Below, piece by piece: positions 8,000 through 16,948 of a stretch of 64,000 nt of DNA. The first letter of the stretch is position 1. The number at the start of each line of letters is the position of its first letter. Origin of the DNA: Lysinibacillus parviboronicapiens (GTDB lineage: Bacteria; Bacillota; Bacilli; Bacillales_A; Planococcaceae); NCBI RefSeq assembly GCF_003049575.1, contig NZ_PYWI01000005.1, positions 104,205-168,204 of the forward strand, read 5' to 3'. The notes under the pieces are model-generated. The model made no database searches. It worked only from the letters and a program-made list of their open reading frames with translations, and had not been told where the DNA came from. Made by a program: the position numbers and the translations under genes.

Positions 8000-8112
8000 G
8001 GAGCGTAAGGCGGCTTTGGCGGGAAAAGCAAGCGAACTGTGACCCTGGACTGAGCGTAACGAAGCAAGCGGATCGGTGCTTGCCTGCGGAAAGCCTCTGC
8101 CTGTAGTGGAAT
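8000..8112. repeat. Structured intergenic repeat of Bacillaceae type
   Basis: GGAGCGTAAGGCGGCTTTGG...CTTGCCTGCGGAAAGCC...CTGTAGTGGA is GC-richer than its surroundings. It has the layout of the dispersed element common in Bacillaceae intergenic regions, which opens with GGAGCGGAAGGCG, closes with GGAAAGCG and CCGCCTG-type segments, and folds into a long cruciform. Only one copy was found here. A short frame across it is not a gene. Confidence 0.6.
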
Positions 8113-8273
8113 ACCAATGTGATATGAACAATTACTATAATTTCTTTAATAATATTCGTCTTTATTGATATAATTTATTTGCACAATTTATTTAATCGTG
8201 TGGAAGCAAACGTCAAAGGGAGTGTAAATGATATGGTGTTTTCTTTTTTAAGAAAAATAAAGAGCCGCAACAA

Positions 8274-8507
8274 TTGAAAAATAGAGTGGAGTTTTGCATA
8301 ACGAACTTATCACTTGGTGCCGCAGATGCCTATGATGTATTAATGGAGCGACCAGATATTGAAATTGAAGAATCAGGCTGTACGTCTCATTGTGAAATTT
8401 GTGAGCAGGGTATTTTCGCGATTGTGAATGGTGAGGTAATTACGGCGGATGATGCTGAGACATTAGTGCAAGCAATAGATGAGGAAATTAAGCTAAATCC
8501 TCTTTGA
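8274..8507 (+). CDS. DUF1450 (YuzB-like) protein, N-terminus possibly frameshifted
   Basis: A small protein with the DUF1450 core: VEFCITNLSLGAADAYDVL, a central SGCTSHCEIC cysteine cluster and the FAIVNGEVITADDAETL segment. Function unknown; the cysteines suggest a metal or thiol role. The only in-frame start is TTG 8274, with no ribosome site. A good site (AAAGGGAG, 8215-8222) lies before ATG 8233, but that frame stops after 14 codons. A single-base change in the GG or T6 run at 8235-8250 would join it to the coding frame as MGVFFFKKNKEPQQLKNRVEFC-like sequence. An indel or sequence error is likely. Confidence 0.7.
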   Translation: MKNRVEFCITNLSLGAADAYDVLMERPDIEIEESGCTSHCEICEQGIFAIVNGEVITADDAETLVQAIDEEIKLNPL

Positions 8508-8655
8508 GAGCACATTATAGCGGGTAGTGATGACGATGGATGATAGAAAAGGTACTAGAGTGTATTTACGAAAATCGAAGAAAATGACTGGCAGAGTTCA
8601 TCAATACGTTTGTTAGGAGAATGGTTGTGAATGTCAACCTAGGTTGTTCTTATTA

Positions 8656-8698
8656 AAAGAGACTGTGACATGTAATTCATAAATCACAGTCTCTTTAC
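8656..8698. terminator. Bidirectional terminator between DUF1450 gene and namA
   Basis: AAAGAGACTGTGA pairs perfectly with TCACAGTCTCTTT (13 bp). The spacer from 8508 to 8655 otherwise holds only short degenerate peptide-like frames (for example DWQSSSIRLLGEW) that I cannot assign. Confidence 0.85.
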
Positions 8699-8729
8699 TT
8701 TGTTAATGATCTGTAAAGAGGGTACTTAA

Positions 8730-9740
8730 TTACCAACCTCTAATATATTGCACGGGTGGTGTCACTTCTTCGCCTAATTCCTTTGCAGCATGTAGTGGCC
8801 AATAGGGTTCACGTAATAGCACACGACCTAAAAAAATCAAATCAGCACGATTATTTTGTAAAATTTCCTCTGCTTGAATAGCGGTTGTTATAAGACCAAC
8901 TGTACTTGTTGGCATATCAGCGCCTTGCTTAATGCTTTCAGCATGTGGCACTTGATAACCAGGAAAGACATGGATGTCAGCCTGTACGACGCCACCTGTA
9001 GAGACATCGACTAAATCGACACCCTGTGATTTCATCCAACGACTGAATACAATAAAATCTTCCATTGTAGTGCCATCTTCTGCATAGTCTTCAGCTGAAA
9101 CACGAACGAGCAGCGGACCATTCCAAACACTACGAACAGCATCGATGACTTGGCGCAGTAAACGATAGCGATTCTCCTGTGAGCCACCGTAGTTATCGGT
9201 ACGTTTATTTACTGCTGGCGATAAAAACTCACTAATTAAATAGCCGTGCGCTCCATGAATCTCAAGTGCATCAAAACCAGCTTTACTAGCCCGAATAGCT
9301 GCTTGTTTGAAGGCTTCAATAACTTTTTGGATATCTTCTAGGGTCATTTCAGTTGGTGTCTTATAAGCATCACTAAACGCAACGGCAGAAGGTGCAAATA
9401 TTTCTCCATCGACTGTTGCTTTACGCCCAGCATGTGCAAGTTGAATCGCTGTTTTTGCTCCGTATGCTTTCATGCCGTCTACTAGCTGTGTTAAGCCAGC
9501 AATATGTGTATCATCCCAAATACCAAGGTCTTTGTTGGAGATGCGCCCTTCAGGTACTACACCAGTAGCCTCCACAACGATTAAACCTACTTGACCGGCT
9601 GCGCGTGTTGCGTAATGCACAACATGGAATGGCGTCACGAAGCCATCGTCCTGGGCAGAATACATACACATCGGCGCCATGACAATGCGATTTTTTAATG
9701 AAATATTTTGTAATTGATATGGTTTGAATAATTTAGTCAA
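8730..9740 (-). CDS. namA: NADPH dehydrogenase NamA (old yellow enzyme)
   Basis: FMN-containing ene-reductase (YqjM type) reducing alpha,beta-unsaturated aldehydes and ketones and nitro compounds; part of xenobiotic and electrophile defence. The 336-residue TIM barrel carries the class-specific Cys at residue 25 in MAPMCMYSA, the substrate-binding [16 protein letters not shown]is pair, and the phosphate-binding [13 protein letters not shown] region and [11 protein letters not shown] end. Length equals YqjM. It lies upstream-adjacent to proC on the same strand but 45 bases apart. Assignment is firm. Confidence 0.95.
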   Translation of the reverse strand: MTKLFKPYQLQNISLKNRIVMAPMCMYSAQDDGFVTPFHVVHYATRAAGQVGLIVVEATGVVPEGRISNKDLGIWDDTHIAGLTQLVDGMKAYGAKTAIQLAHAGRKATVDGEIFAPSAVAFSDAYKTPTEMTLEDIQKVIEAFKQAAIRASKAGFDALEIHGAHGYLISEFLSPAVNKRTDNYGGSQENRYRLLRQVIDAVRSVWNGPLLVRVSAEDYAEDGTTMEDFIVFSRWMKSQGVDLVDVSTGGVVQADIHVFPGYQVPHAESIKQGADMPTSTVGLITTAIQAEEILQNNRADLIFLGRVLLREPYWPLHAAKELGEEVTPPVQYIRGW

Positions 9741-9785
9741 AGCAAAGCCCCCTAATTCCTAGTTGTTAACTCTATTTTGCACAGA

Positions 9786-10592
9786 TTATTTGCTTTTTGC
9801 AAGTGAACGAGATCGTGCTTCTGCTTCTTTGATGCATGCAGTAATGGCTTCATTAAATTTGTATTGTTCGAGCGCTTTAATGCCGGCATCAGTTGTACCG
9901 CCTGGGCTTGTTACTTTTTTACGGAGTACATTGGGTTCATCTAGGGATTGTTTTAGCATTTCAGCAGTACCAGCAAGTGTTTGCGTCATAAGAAGTCGTA
10001 CAGTATCTTTTGTCAGACCCACTTCTGTCCCAACACGTTCAAAAGCTTCCATTAGGTAATAAATATAAGCAGGACCACTTCCAGAAAGCGCAGTAACCGC
10101 ATGTAGCTGATCTTCTTCGACCTCGATGACTGACCCAACGGCCTCTAATAATTGTAGGAACATAGTACGGTGTTCGGCTGTAATGCGATCATTAAATGCT
10201 ATGCCACTTGCTGACATCCCAATGGTTGCAGAAGTATTGGGCATGACACGTGCTACTGGGCGCAATCCTAAATTTTCTGTTATAGTGTTTATGGCAATCC
10301 CAGCTAAGATGGACAGGACAGCAGTGTGGGCGGAAATTTTAGGTTTTAGCTCTAGCATGGCTGCAATTGCATCCTTTGGTTTCATCGCTAATATGATTAA
10401 ATCAGCTTGCATATAAATGTCATCATTCATCCTATAGTTCACGTTGTATGTGTTGTGTAAAAATTGTAGCCGTTCTTTATCTGAGCGATTGGTGACGTAT
10501 ATTTCTTGCGCTGTGAATACTTTCTGCTTTATCCAGCCTTGCATTAATGCTTCAGCCATAGAGCCTGCACCAATAAATAATATTTTTTTCAT
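9786..10592 (-). CDS. proC: Pyrroline-5-carboxylate reductase
   Basis: Last step of proline synthesis: NAD(P)H reduction of pyrroline-5-carboxylate. The 268-residue protein has the N-terminal Rossmann motif FIGAGSMAEALMQGW, the central MPNTSATIGMSASG and the C-terminal signature SGSGPAYIYYLMEA with TLAGTAEML and SPGGTTDAG. AGGTTTT with GGAGG is found just before the ATG on the minus strand. A T-box leader lies upstream, so expression follows the charging state of a tRNA, most likely tRNA-Pro. Confidence 0.95.
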   Translation of the reverse strand: MKKILFIGAGSMAEALMQGWIKQKVFTAQEIYVTNRSDKERLQFLHNTYNVNYRMNDDIYMQADLIILAMKPKDAIAAMLELKPKISAHTAVLSILAGIAINTITENLGLRPVARVMPNTSATIGMSASGIAFNDRITAEHRTMFLQLLEAVGSVIEVEEDQLHAVTALSGSGPAYIYYLMEAFERVGTEVGLTKDTVRLLMTQTLAGTAEMLKQSLDEPNVLRKKVTSPGGTTDAGIKALEQYKFNEAITACIKEAEARSRSLAKSK

Positions 10593-10599
10593 AAGAAAA

Positions 10600-10864
10600 A
10601 CCTCCAGTTCAAAATAAAAAGCGCTCTCGTCCTCACATAGAAGGACGAAAACGCTGTCGTTTCCGCGGTACCACCTTTGTTTGCCAATTTTGGCACAACT
10701 CTTAGCCCTTTTATCGCAAGGGGGACGGTTATGTTGTCATAACTGCTCAGAAGTAGGTTCAGTAATGGGAGCGGGTGATGTTACTTGCAGCAAATGTAAC
10801 ATTCTCTAGAACACCTTTCACCACGACGTACTTGGCTTCTTCAACGCACATAAATAATTAGATT
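10600..10864 (-). promoter_or_regulatory. T-box leader upstream of proC
   Basis: The minus strand contains the hallmark AAAGGTGGTACCGCGGAA followed by a terminator (AGCG..TTTCGTCCT with AGGACGA..GCGCT then TTTTT, 10617-10654), and a long structured stem I upstream. This RNA senses uncharged tRNA and allows read-through into proC. A CCT triplet (complement of 10755-10757) lies in the region expected for the specifier loop and would mean proline, but I cannot fold the stem with certainty. Confidence 0.92.
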
Positions 10865-10871
10865 ATTCAAA

Positions 10872-10900
10872 ATTATATTGATAATACGTCAGCCTGTCAA
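10872..10900 (-). promoter_or_regulatory. Consensus SigA promoter of the proC T-box
   Basis: Minus-strand TTGACA (10900-10895) and TATAAT (10877-10872) are separated by exactly 17 bases, a perfect SigA promoter. Start of transcription would be near 10864, right before the T-box structures. Confidence 0.9.
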
Positions 10901-10938
10901 CAGATGGGTGACGAAAGAAAGAAAAACTTGTAAAATAA

Positions 10939-10956
10939 AATGAATCAGTATTCATT
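10939..10956. promoter_or_regulatory. Palindrome ahead of MBL hydrolase gene
   Basis: AATGAAT-cagt-ATTCATT is a perfect 7-bp inverted repeat just downstream of a possible -10 (TAAAAT, 10931-10936; GTGACG 17 bases upstream). Its form resembles TetR-family operators of the FadR type (TGAATGA..TCATTCA) in Bacillus. The cognate regulator is not encoded nearby. Confidence 0.4.
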
Positions 10957-10980
10957 AGTAGCAGTAAGGGGGAAACAGCT

Positions 10981-11928
10981 TTGTCTATTCACAAAATCGA
11001 AATACCAACACCCTATGAAGTAGGAGATGTTAATGCATTTGTTGTCAAAGGGGATGCACTGACGATTTTTGATGTTGGTCCAAAAACAATGGAAGCATAC
11101 GATGCTCTGAAGTGGGGGGTTCGGGCAGCTGGTTTTCAGTTGCAAGATATTGAACAGGTTGTGTTAACCCATCATCACCCAGATCATGCAGGCTGGGTGG
11201 ATGCATTTCCGCATGCAGAAATTTTAGGGCATGCCTATAACGATAAATGGCTACGTCATGACGAAGAGTTTTTACGTTATCATGAACAGTTTTATAGTGA
11301 GCGTTTGTTTGAACATGGAGTACCTCATGAGTATATTCAACAGAGTGTCCATGTACGTCGTGAATTAGAGCTTGTAGGTGAACGACCGTTGACACAAATT
11401 TTAAATGACGGTGATGAAGTACCGGGACATCCTGGATTACAGGCGTTTGAAACATTAGGACATGCGCAAAGTCATTTTATTTTTTGGGATGAAAAAACAC
11501 ATAATGTTATTGGGGGAGACCTACTGCTTGAAAAGATTACACCTAATCCATTAATTGAACCACCATTAGATCGTTCAATAGGGCGCACGAAATCGTTACT
11601 GCAATATAATGCATCACTTGAAATTTTGCGCCAATTACCCGTCAAAACCATGTATACAGGGCATGGCGCAGATTTACAAAATATTCCGGATTTAATCGAT
11701 AAGCGACTTGAACGCCAACATCTGCAATCGATGAAGGTCTTTGAGTTGCTTGATGATGATCAGTTAACAGTGGTACAAATGACACAACGATTATATCCAT
11801 CGATTTTTCAGCGTATGCTTGGTCTAACGCTTTCTAAAACGCTTGGTCATTTAGACTACTTAGAGGCAATTAACCTTGTGACGTCTAAGAAAAATGATGA
11901 AGGTGTCTATCTGTTTAAACGAAAGTAG
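10981..11928 (+). CDS. MBL-fold metallo-hydrolase
   Basis: Metallo-beta-lactamase fold hydrolase of 315 residues. The dinuclear metal motif HxHxDH is seen at residues 64-69 (LTHHHPDHAGW); later ligands are likely the His in TLGHAQSH, the Asp in GGDLLLEK and the His in YTGHGADL. A C-terminal helical region (about residues 235-315) resembles the winged-helix tail of the thioesterase/LACTB2-like subgroup. The start is TTG at 10981, supported by AAGGGGG eight bases upstream. It is followed after seven bases by an SDR gene, so the two probably form an operon. Substrate unknown. Confidence 0.85.
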   Translation: MSIHKIEIPTPYEVGDVNAFVVKGDALTIFDVGPKTMEAYDALKWGVRAAGFQLQDIEQVVLTHHHPDHAGWVDAFPHAEILGHAYNDKWLRHDEEFLRYHEQFYSERLFEHGVPHEYIQQSVHVRRELELVGERPLTQILNDGDEVPGHPGLQAFETLGHAQSHFIFWDEKTHNVIGGDLLLEKITPNPLIEPPLDRSIGRTKSLLQYNASLEILRQLPVKTMYTGHGADLQNIPDLIDKRLERQHLQSMKVFELLDDDQLTVVQMTQRLYPSIFQRMLGLTLSKTLGHLDYLEAINLVTSKKNDEGVYLFKRK

Positions 11929-11935
11929 GTTATAC

Positions 11936-12691
11936 ATGAAAATGAATAAAAAGACAATCTTTGTTACTGGTGCGACTAGTGGTGTAGGATTGAAAATTAC
12001 AGAATTATTAGTTGCACAAGGCCACTTGGTCTATGCTACAGGACGCAATGCAGTAGCCTTAAAAGCACTAGAACGATTAGGCGCTAACGTTATCCAAGCT
12101 GACTTAACAACACTTGCAGCAATTAACGAAGTTTGTGCACAGCTACCCCCGATTGATGTTGCGATTCTATCTGCAGGGGTCGGTAAGTTTGGCATTGCAC
12201 CCGCATTATCTGATGAAGCTATCACTGAAATGGTCGAGCTCAATGTCAGTGTACCGATTTACTTAGCAAAACGTTTAGCGGCTTCTATGATAGAACGTGG
12301 ACGGGGCCAGCTTATTTTCATTGGTTCCCAGGCAGGAAAAGTAGCAACACCAAAGGCTAGTGTTTACGCAGCAACAAAGCACGCGATCGTCGGCTTTACA
12401 AACGGCTTACGTATGGAACTGGCACCATTTAATGTCAAGGTTACTGCGATTCATCCTGGCCCGATTGACACACCTTTTTTAGATAAGGTAAGTGACGAAA
12501 GTGGTTATCGAGAGTCTTTAGGTAGGTTTCTATTAACACCTGAAGAAGTTGCACATGCGACGCTAAAAACCATTGAACGTCCTGTAAGAGAAGTGAATTT
12601 ACCACGTATTATGGGTTTATCGAGTAAACTGTATGCTTTAGCACCAGCCACAATTGAATTTTTGGGTAAGCCATTTTTTAATAAGAAATAA
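11936..12691 (+). CDS. SDR-family oxidoreductase
   Basis: Classical short-chain dehydrogenase of 251 residues. The N-terminal NAD(P)-binding motif TGATSGVG, the LSAGVG motif in place of the usual NNAG, the catalytic Ser in FIGSQAG and the YxxxK motif (VYAATKHA) are all present. I start at ATG 11936, seven bases after the MBL stop and behind AGTAGG; an upstream extension into the MBL gene is unlikely. Ordered with the MBL hydrolase, it may act on a lipid-like or ketone substrate, but this is only a guess from the pairing. Confidence 0.88.
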   Translation: MKMNKKTIFVTGATSGVGLKITELLVAQGHLVYATGRNAVALKALERLGANVIQADLTTLAAINEVCAQLPPIDVAILSAGVGKFGIAPALSDEAITEMVELNVSVPIYLAKRLAASMIERGRGQLIFIGSQAGKVATPKASVYAATKHAIVGFTNGLRMELAPFNVKVTAIHPGPIDTPFLDKVSDESGYRESLGRFLLTPEEVAHATLKTIERPVREVNLPRIMGLSSKLYALAPATIEFLGKPFFNKK

Positions 12692-12722
12692 CTATAACAG
12701 CTTAGATGATGCCTTCCTTACT

Positions 12723-12768
12723 AGAGGAGTCGTTTCAATTGATTTTTGAGACGGCTTCTCTTTTTCGT
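12723..12768 (+). terminator. Terminator after SDR gene
   Basis: AGAGGAGTCGTTTCA pairs imperfectly with TGAGACGGCTTCTCT and is followed by TTTTT. A closely similar hairpin ends the leu operon at 46360. Confidence 0.8.
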
Positions 12769-12923
12769 TAGTAGATCATTTTTTTATATTGTATACATTA
12801 GCCTTGTCAGGAATTAATCGTATTTACGAGTAAAAATTTTTACTGTTCCAATAGTGGCTAAAATCTTGTATTAACTGACTTTTACGATTAAACATAAAAG
12901 TCTATTTTTTTATAAAAATACAC

Positions 12924-12952
12924 TTGTTTTTATTTTTATAACATGTTACTAT
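12924..12952 (+). promoter_or_regulatory. Probable SigA promoter of argG
   Basis: TTGTTT (12924-12929), 17-base spacer, TACTAT (12947-12952). It lies about 70 bases before the argG start codon. The rest of 12769-13022 is AT-rich without other genes. Confidence 0.55.
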
Positions 12953-12955
12953 TCG

Positions 12956-12990
12956 TGTATAAACTTTTAAGTGAATGTATAAACATACAT
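12956..12990. promoter_or_regulatory. Candidate tandem Arg boxes before argG
   Basis: TGTATAAAC occurs at 12956-12964 and again at 12976-12984, exactly 20 bases apart; the second copy is part of the palindrome ATGTAT-aaac-ATACAT. ArgR/AhrC binds paired 18-bp boxes about 20 bases centre to centre over arginine biosynthetic promoters. Site matches to the ArgR consensus are partial, so this is a suggestion. Confidence 0.4.
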
Positions 12991-13022
12991 ATCCTATAGA
13001 GCAATTGGAGGCGCATTTTTTC

Positions 13023-14216
13023 ATGACAAATAAAAAAGTAGTATTAGCATACTCGGGCGGTCTTGATACTTCAGTAGCAATTCCGTGGTTAAAAGAGCAA
13101 GGTTGGGACGTTATTGCAGTTTGTCTCGATGTTGGTGAAGGAAAAGACCTAGAATTCATTAAAAACAAAGCACTTCAAGTAGGTGCAGTTGAATCATACA
13201 TGGTGGATGCAAAGGACGAATTCGCAGAAAATTACGCACTGGTTTCTTTACAAGCTCATACTTGGTATGAACAAAAATATCCATTAGTATCAGCTCTTTC
13301 CCGACCACTTATTTCTAAAAAATTAGTGGAAATCGCCAACCAAGTAGGCGCGGACGCAGTGGCTCACGGTTGCACAGGTAAAGGCAATGACCAAGTTCGT
13401 TTCGAAGTGTCAATTAAAGCATTGAACCCAGATTTAGAAGTTTTAGCACCTGTTCGTGAATGGGGCTGGAGCCGTGACGAGGAAATCGAATACGCAGCGA
13501 AACACAATGTACCGATTCCTGCTACACTTGACTCACCGTTTTCAATCGACCAAAATCTATGGGGCCGTGCAAACGAAGCAGGCGTAATGGAAGATCCTTG
13601 GGTTGCACCACCAGAAGAAGCTTACGGTTTAACAGTTTCTGTAGAACAAGCACCCAATGAAGCACAATATGTAGAAATCGAATTCGTAGCTGGTAAACCT
13701 GTTGCTTTAAACGGCAAAGAAATGAAACTAGCTGATTTAATTCAAGAATTAAATGCAGTTGCTGGCGCACACGGTGTTGGTCGTATCGATCACGTCGAAA
13801 ACCGTTTGGTAGGTATTAAATCTCGTGAAGTATACGAAATTCCAGGTGCCAAAGTACTGTTAACTGCTCATAAAGAGCTTGAGGATTTAACACTTGTAAA
13901 AGAATTAGCGCATTTTAAACCTATAATTGAGAAAAAATTATCTGAATTAATCTATGATGGTTTATGGTTCTCTCCATTACGTGATGCACTTGAAGCATTC
14001 TTAAAAGAATCACAACAATATGTAAATGGTACGGTGCGCGTGAAACTTTACAAAGGTCATGCAATTGTTGAAGGACGTAAATCGCCAAATTCTTTATACA
14101 ATGAAAAACTGGCAACTTACTCAAAAGAAGATGCCTTCAACCATGCTTCAGCAGTAGGTTTCATCGAATTATGGGGCTTGCCAACAGTGGTTAACTCTTC
14201 GGTCAATAAAAAATAG
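13023..14216 (+). CDS. argG: Argininosuccinate synthase
   Basis: ATP-dependent joining of citrulline and aspartate, the penultimate arginine step. The 397-residue protein begins [16 protein letters not shown], the PP-loop nucleotide-binding motif, and contains [15 protein letters not shown], the citrulline/aspartate-binding region. ATG 13023 is preceded by TTGGAGG; an upstream extension to 12975 would run through the regulatory region and is rejected. argH follows after 208 bases. That spacer contains a hairpin (AAGCGAAA..ACTTTCGCTT near 14260-14300) but no obvious terminator. Confidence 0.97.
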   Translation: MTNKKVVLAYSGGLDTSVAIPWLKEQGWDVIAVCLDVGEGKDLEFIKNKALQVGAVESYMVDAKDEFAENYALVSLQAHTWYEQKYPLVSALSRPLISKKLVEIANQVGADAVAHGCTGKGNDQVRFEVSIKALNPDLEVLAPVREWGWSRDEEIEYAAKHNVPIPATLDSPFSIDQNLWGRANEAGVMEDPWVAPPEEAYGLTVSVEQAPNEAQYVEIEFVAGKPVALNGKEMKLADLIQELNAVAGAHGVGRIDHVENRLVGIKSREVYEIPGAKVLLTAHKELEDLTLVKELAHFKPIIEKKLSELIYDGLWFSPLRDALEAFLKESQQYVNGTVRVKLYKGHAIVEGRKSPNSLYNEKLATYSKEDAFNHASAVGFIELWGLPTVVNSSVNKK

Positions 14217-14424
14217 TTAAAAAAACGAAGCATTCTGTTTATCTCCGTAACACTGCTTGCGCGCTCGAAGCGAAAAGTAACGTGGTATCACTTTCGCTTA
14301 AGGAAGCAAATCATGATGTGAGGGTTAGGCACTGGAGCTAGAAACAACGAAAATCTAGGTGTAGTGTAGCATATGCGCTGTACTGCACCTTTTCGATAAG
14401 TACTAAAGGAAAAGGTGAGCTGTT

Positions 14425-15822
14425 ATGACAAAACTTTGGGGCGGACGATTCCAAAAATCAGCAGAAGCATGGGTTGATGAGTTCGGCGCATCTATCGGCT
14501 TTGACCAACAACTTGTAATGGAAGACCTGGAAGGTAGTGTCGCTCATGTTACAATGCTTGGGGAAACTGGAATTTTACCAGCAACTGACGTTGAGAGCAT
14601 TCTTGGCGGCCTTGCACAACTGCAGGAGAAAGCAATTGCAGGTGAGCTTGAATTTAGCGTTGCGAACGAGGATATCCATTTAAACTTAGAGAAAATGCTG
14701 ATCGATTTAATTGGCCCTGTTGGTGGGAAACTTCATACAGGTCGTAGCCGTAACGACCAAGTGGCAACGGATATGCATATTTTCTTGAAAAAACGTGTGC
14801 AGGAAGCTGTCGGCTTAATCGAGACATTCCAAAAAACGTTACTAGAAAAGGCGCAAGAGCATGTGGAAACAATTGCTCCTGGTTACACACACTTACAGCG
14901 TGCACAACCAATTTCGTTTGCCCATCATTTAATGGCGTACTTTTGGATGCTTGAACGCGATAAACAACGCTTTACGGAGTCTGTAAAACGCATTGATATT
15001 CTGCCTTTAGGCGCTGGAGCGATGGCAGGGACAACTTTCCCAATAGACCGTTTAAAAACTGCGGAGCTACTTGGCTTTTCTCAAGTGTATGCAAACTCAA
15101 TGGATGCGGTAAGCGACCGTGATTTCATTGTTGAATTTTTAAGCAATTCTTCATTACTAATGGCACATTTATCGCGTTTTGCTGAGGAGATTATCCTTTG
15201 GTCAACAGATGAATTTAAGTTTATTGAGCTAGACGATGCGTTTTCAACTGGCTCTTCCATTATGCCACAAAAGAAAAATCCTGATATGGCAGAGTTAATT
15301 CGCGGAAAGACGGGCCGTGTATACGGTAACTTAATGGGCTTATTAACTGTGCTAAAAGGTACACCGTTAACGTACAACAAAGATATGCAGGAAGACAAAG
15401 AAGGTATGTTCGATACCGTGCACACAATTCTTGGCTCACTGAAAATCTTTGAAGGAATGGTACGCACGATGACTGTCAATACAGAGCGTCTGCACAAGGC
15501 AGTGCACTCTGACTTCTCCAATGCCACGGAACTTGCAGACTACCTTGCAACAAAAGGAATGCCTTTCCGTGAAGCACATGAAGTAACTGGCAAACTAGTC
15601 TTCACTTGTATTCAAAAGGATATCTATTTATTGGATTTACCAATTGAAGATATGAAAAAAGAAAGTGAGCTTATCGAGGCAGATATTTATGATGTGCTGG
15701 CACCAGAAGCGGCTGTTCGTCGTCGTCATTCATTAGGTGGTACAGGCTTTGATCAAGTAAAAATCCAAATCGAAAAAGCCAAAGAGTGCCTGGCACACAC
15801 ACAATTTACACACAATTCTTAA
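14425..15822 (+). CDS. argH: Argininosuccinate lyase
   Basis: Splits argininosuccinate into arginine and fumarate. The 465-residue protein belongs to the fumarase/aspartase superfamily; the signature [12 protein letters not shown] carries the catalytic Ser loop, and [12 protein letters not shown] and YTHLQRAQP mark the other two conserved regions. AAAAGGTGAG precedes the ATG. With argG it completes the citrulline-to-arginine branch. A hairpin with a T-tract follows at about 15963. Confidence 0.97.
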   Translation: MTKLWGGRFQKSAEAWVDEFGASIGFDQQLVMEDLEGSVAHVTMLGETGILPATDVESILGGLAQLQEKAIAGELEFSVANEDIHLNLEKMLIDLIGPVGGKLHTGRSRNDQVATDMHIFLKKRVQEAVGLIETFQKTLLEKAQEHVETIAPGYTHLQRAQPISFAHHLMAYFWMLERDKQRFTESVKRIDILPLGAGAMAGTTFPIDRLKTAELLGFSQVYANSMDAVSDRDFIVEFLSNSSLLMAHLSRFAEEIILWSTDEFKFIELDDAFSTGSSIMPQKKNPDMAELIRGKTGRVYGNLMGLLTVLKGTPLTYNKDMQEDKEGMFDTVHTILGSLKIFEGMVRTMTVNTERLHKAVHSDFSNATELADYLATKGMPFREAHEVTGKLVFTCIQKDIYLLDLPIEDMKKESELIEADIYDVLAPEAAVRRRHSLGGTGFDQVKIQIEKAKECLAHTQFTHNS

Positions 15823-15962
15823 ATTTGCGTGCATGTCCTCGTGACTTTTGCATAGAACTTCATTAAAGCTGTCCAGTGAGACACTATGAACAAACCATTT
15901 CCTTTTTCGCAGGAGCCAGAGGGTGAAACGAAAAAGAGCACCTTACATATGTGAAGGACAAT

Positions 15963-15997
15963 CCCCCATTCTGGAGACGCGGAATTGGGGTTTTTGT
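15963..15997 (+). terminator. Terminator after argH
   Basis: CCCCATTC pairs with GAATTGGGG, followed by TTTTT. It lies 25 bases before the next gene. Confidence 0.7.
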
Positions 15998-16022
15998 ATA
16001 TAAAATTTGGGAGGGATAATAA

Positions 16023-16412
16023 ATGGGGGAACGTTTTACAAAGGGGTTAGCAACGATTAAACAATATATCACAGAAGAAGAAGCAACTCGCTTGGTAGAT
16101 TCAGATACACTCGCTGATATAGCGCCAGATTTACGCAAGATGATTATTGAGTTTGCTTATGGTGATGTCTATTCACGACCAGGACTCGAGGCCAAAAGTC
16201 GCGCGCTTGTCGTGATTACAGCGGTTGTTACACAAGGTGCTGAACCATAAACAAAAACACATATTAAAAGAGGCTTGCATGCAGGTTTAACACCGACAGA
16301 GATTGTGGAAGCACTGCTGCAATTAGTGCCATACATTGGCTTTCCACGTGTGCAAAATGCATTAAAGATGGCTCAGCAAGTTTTTCAAGAAAAGCAGCTC
16401 AAGGTAAACTAA
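16023..16412 (+). pseudogene. Carboxymuconolactone decarboxylase-family protein, nonsense mutation
   Basis: A 129-codon AhpD-like/CMD-family gene. It starts at ATG 16023 behind GGGAGGG and reads LRKMIIEFAYGDVYSRPGL, then GLEAKSRALVVI, then after an in-frame TAA (16248-16250) continues in the same frame as KTHIKRGLHAGLTPTEIVEA to 16412. A single C-to-T change in a CAA codon would explain the stop. Family members are usually about 120-130 residues, so both parts are needed. Function in related strains is presumably a small redox or decarboxylase-like enzyme; the annotation is by family only. Confidence 0.8.
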
Positions 16413-16521
16413 TAGCACGAGTCAAAGAACTTCATGTTGTTTCTCATAGCGATTTTCGCAAATAACACAGCGATAACTCGCGGAAATTTTATGAGAGTAC
16501 CATTAAATTTAACCATTCTAT

Positions 16522-16551
16522 GTATAGCTTTATGAACTACAGCCCATACTG
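16522..16551 (+). promoter_or_regulatory. Candidate SigG promoter (YpzG copy 1)
   Basis: GTATA (16522-16526), 18 bases, CATACTG (16545-16551), against SigG consensus GHATR-N18-CATWHTA: one mismatch. The intact paralogue at 22679 has a perfect version at the same spacing. Confidence 0.5.
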
Positions 16552-16596
16552 TTAAAGGTTACACTTATTCATCTATTATGATGAGGAGGATGCAGA

Positions 16597-16746
16597 ATGA
16601 GTAGTCATACACCAGTAGACAAAGAATCTCAGGAAAGTCCGCCACAACTGTATAAGGTGGAGCTTCAAAAAACTCAATGAATTGGTAATACAGAGTTTAC
16701 TCTGTATTGCTATATCTTGAGGTCTGGAGCAGAAGCCAAACAGTAA
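16597..16746 (+). pseudogene. YpzG-like small protein, copy 1, interrupted by TGA
   Basis: ATG 16597 follows GAGGAGGATGCAGA and opens a 49-codon frame with one in-frame TGA at 16678. The sequence MSSHTPVDKESQ...GNTEFTLYCYILRSGAEAKQ aligns without gaps to the intact 50-residue gene at 22679: both share MS, the SQ pair at about residue 11, GxTE at 30-33 and ILRS near 40. It has diverged strongly before the stop and lost the HxNW motif, so it is decaying. A strong terminator follows. Confidence 0.65.
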
Positions 16747-16774
16747 CAATAATTAGAGGCAATAAGTGTCCTCG

Positions 16775-16802
16775 GACCCAGAATGATTCTGGGTCTTTTT
16801 TT
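16775..16802 (+). terminator. Terminator after YpzG copy 1
   Basis: GACCCAGAA-tga-TTCTGGGTC, a perfect 9-bp stem with a 3-base loop, followed by seven Ts. Confidence 0.9.
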
Positions 16803-16948
16803 ATGCCAAAATTGTAAAGTGACAAAAAGTTAATTCATTTACTAAAAGAGGGTAAGGTATGCTACTCAATAATCGGATCATTTAATTGACTAAGATGTAT
16901 GAATAAATACCTTATAACATACATACGACAAGGCTCTACTATAACTTT

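Noticed and set aside
7935..8117. 60-residue minus-strand frame near the DUF2332 gene
   Set aside because: It lies inside the structured intergenic repeat; its Ser/Arg/Phe-rich composition comes from that repeat and it has no ribosome site.
8508..8655. Short peptide-like frames (MIEKVLECIYENRRK, DWQSSSIRLLGEW)
   Set aside because: Two tiny frames would need a frameshift to join and match no family I know; too short to call.
14217..14424. Possible T-box or riboswitch between argG and argH
   Set aside because: No T-box sequence or aptamer core; only one hairpin with AAGCGAAA arms is present.
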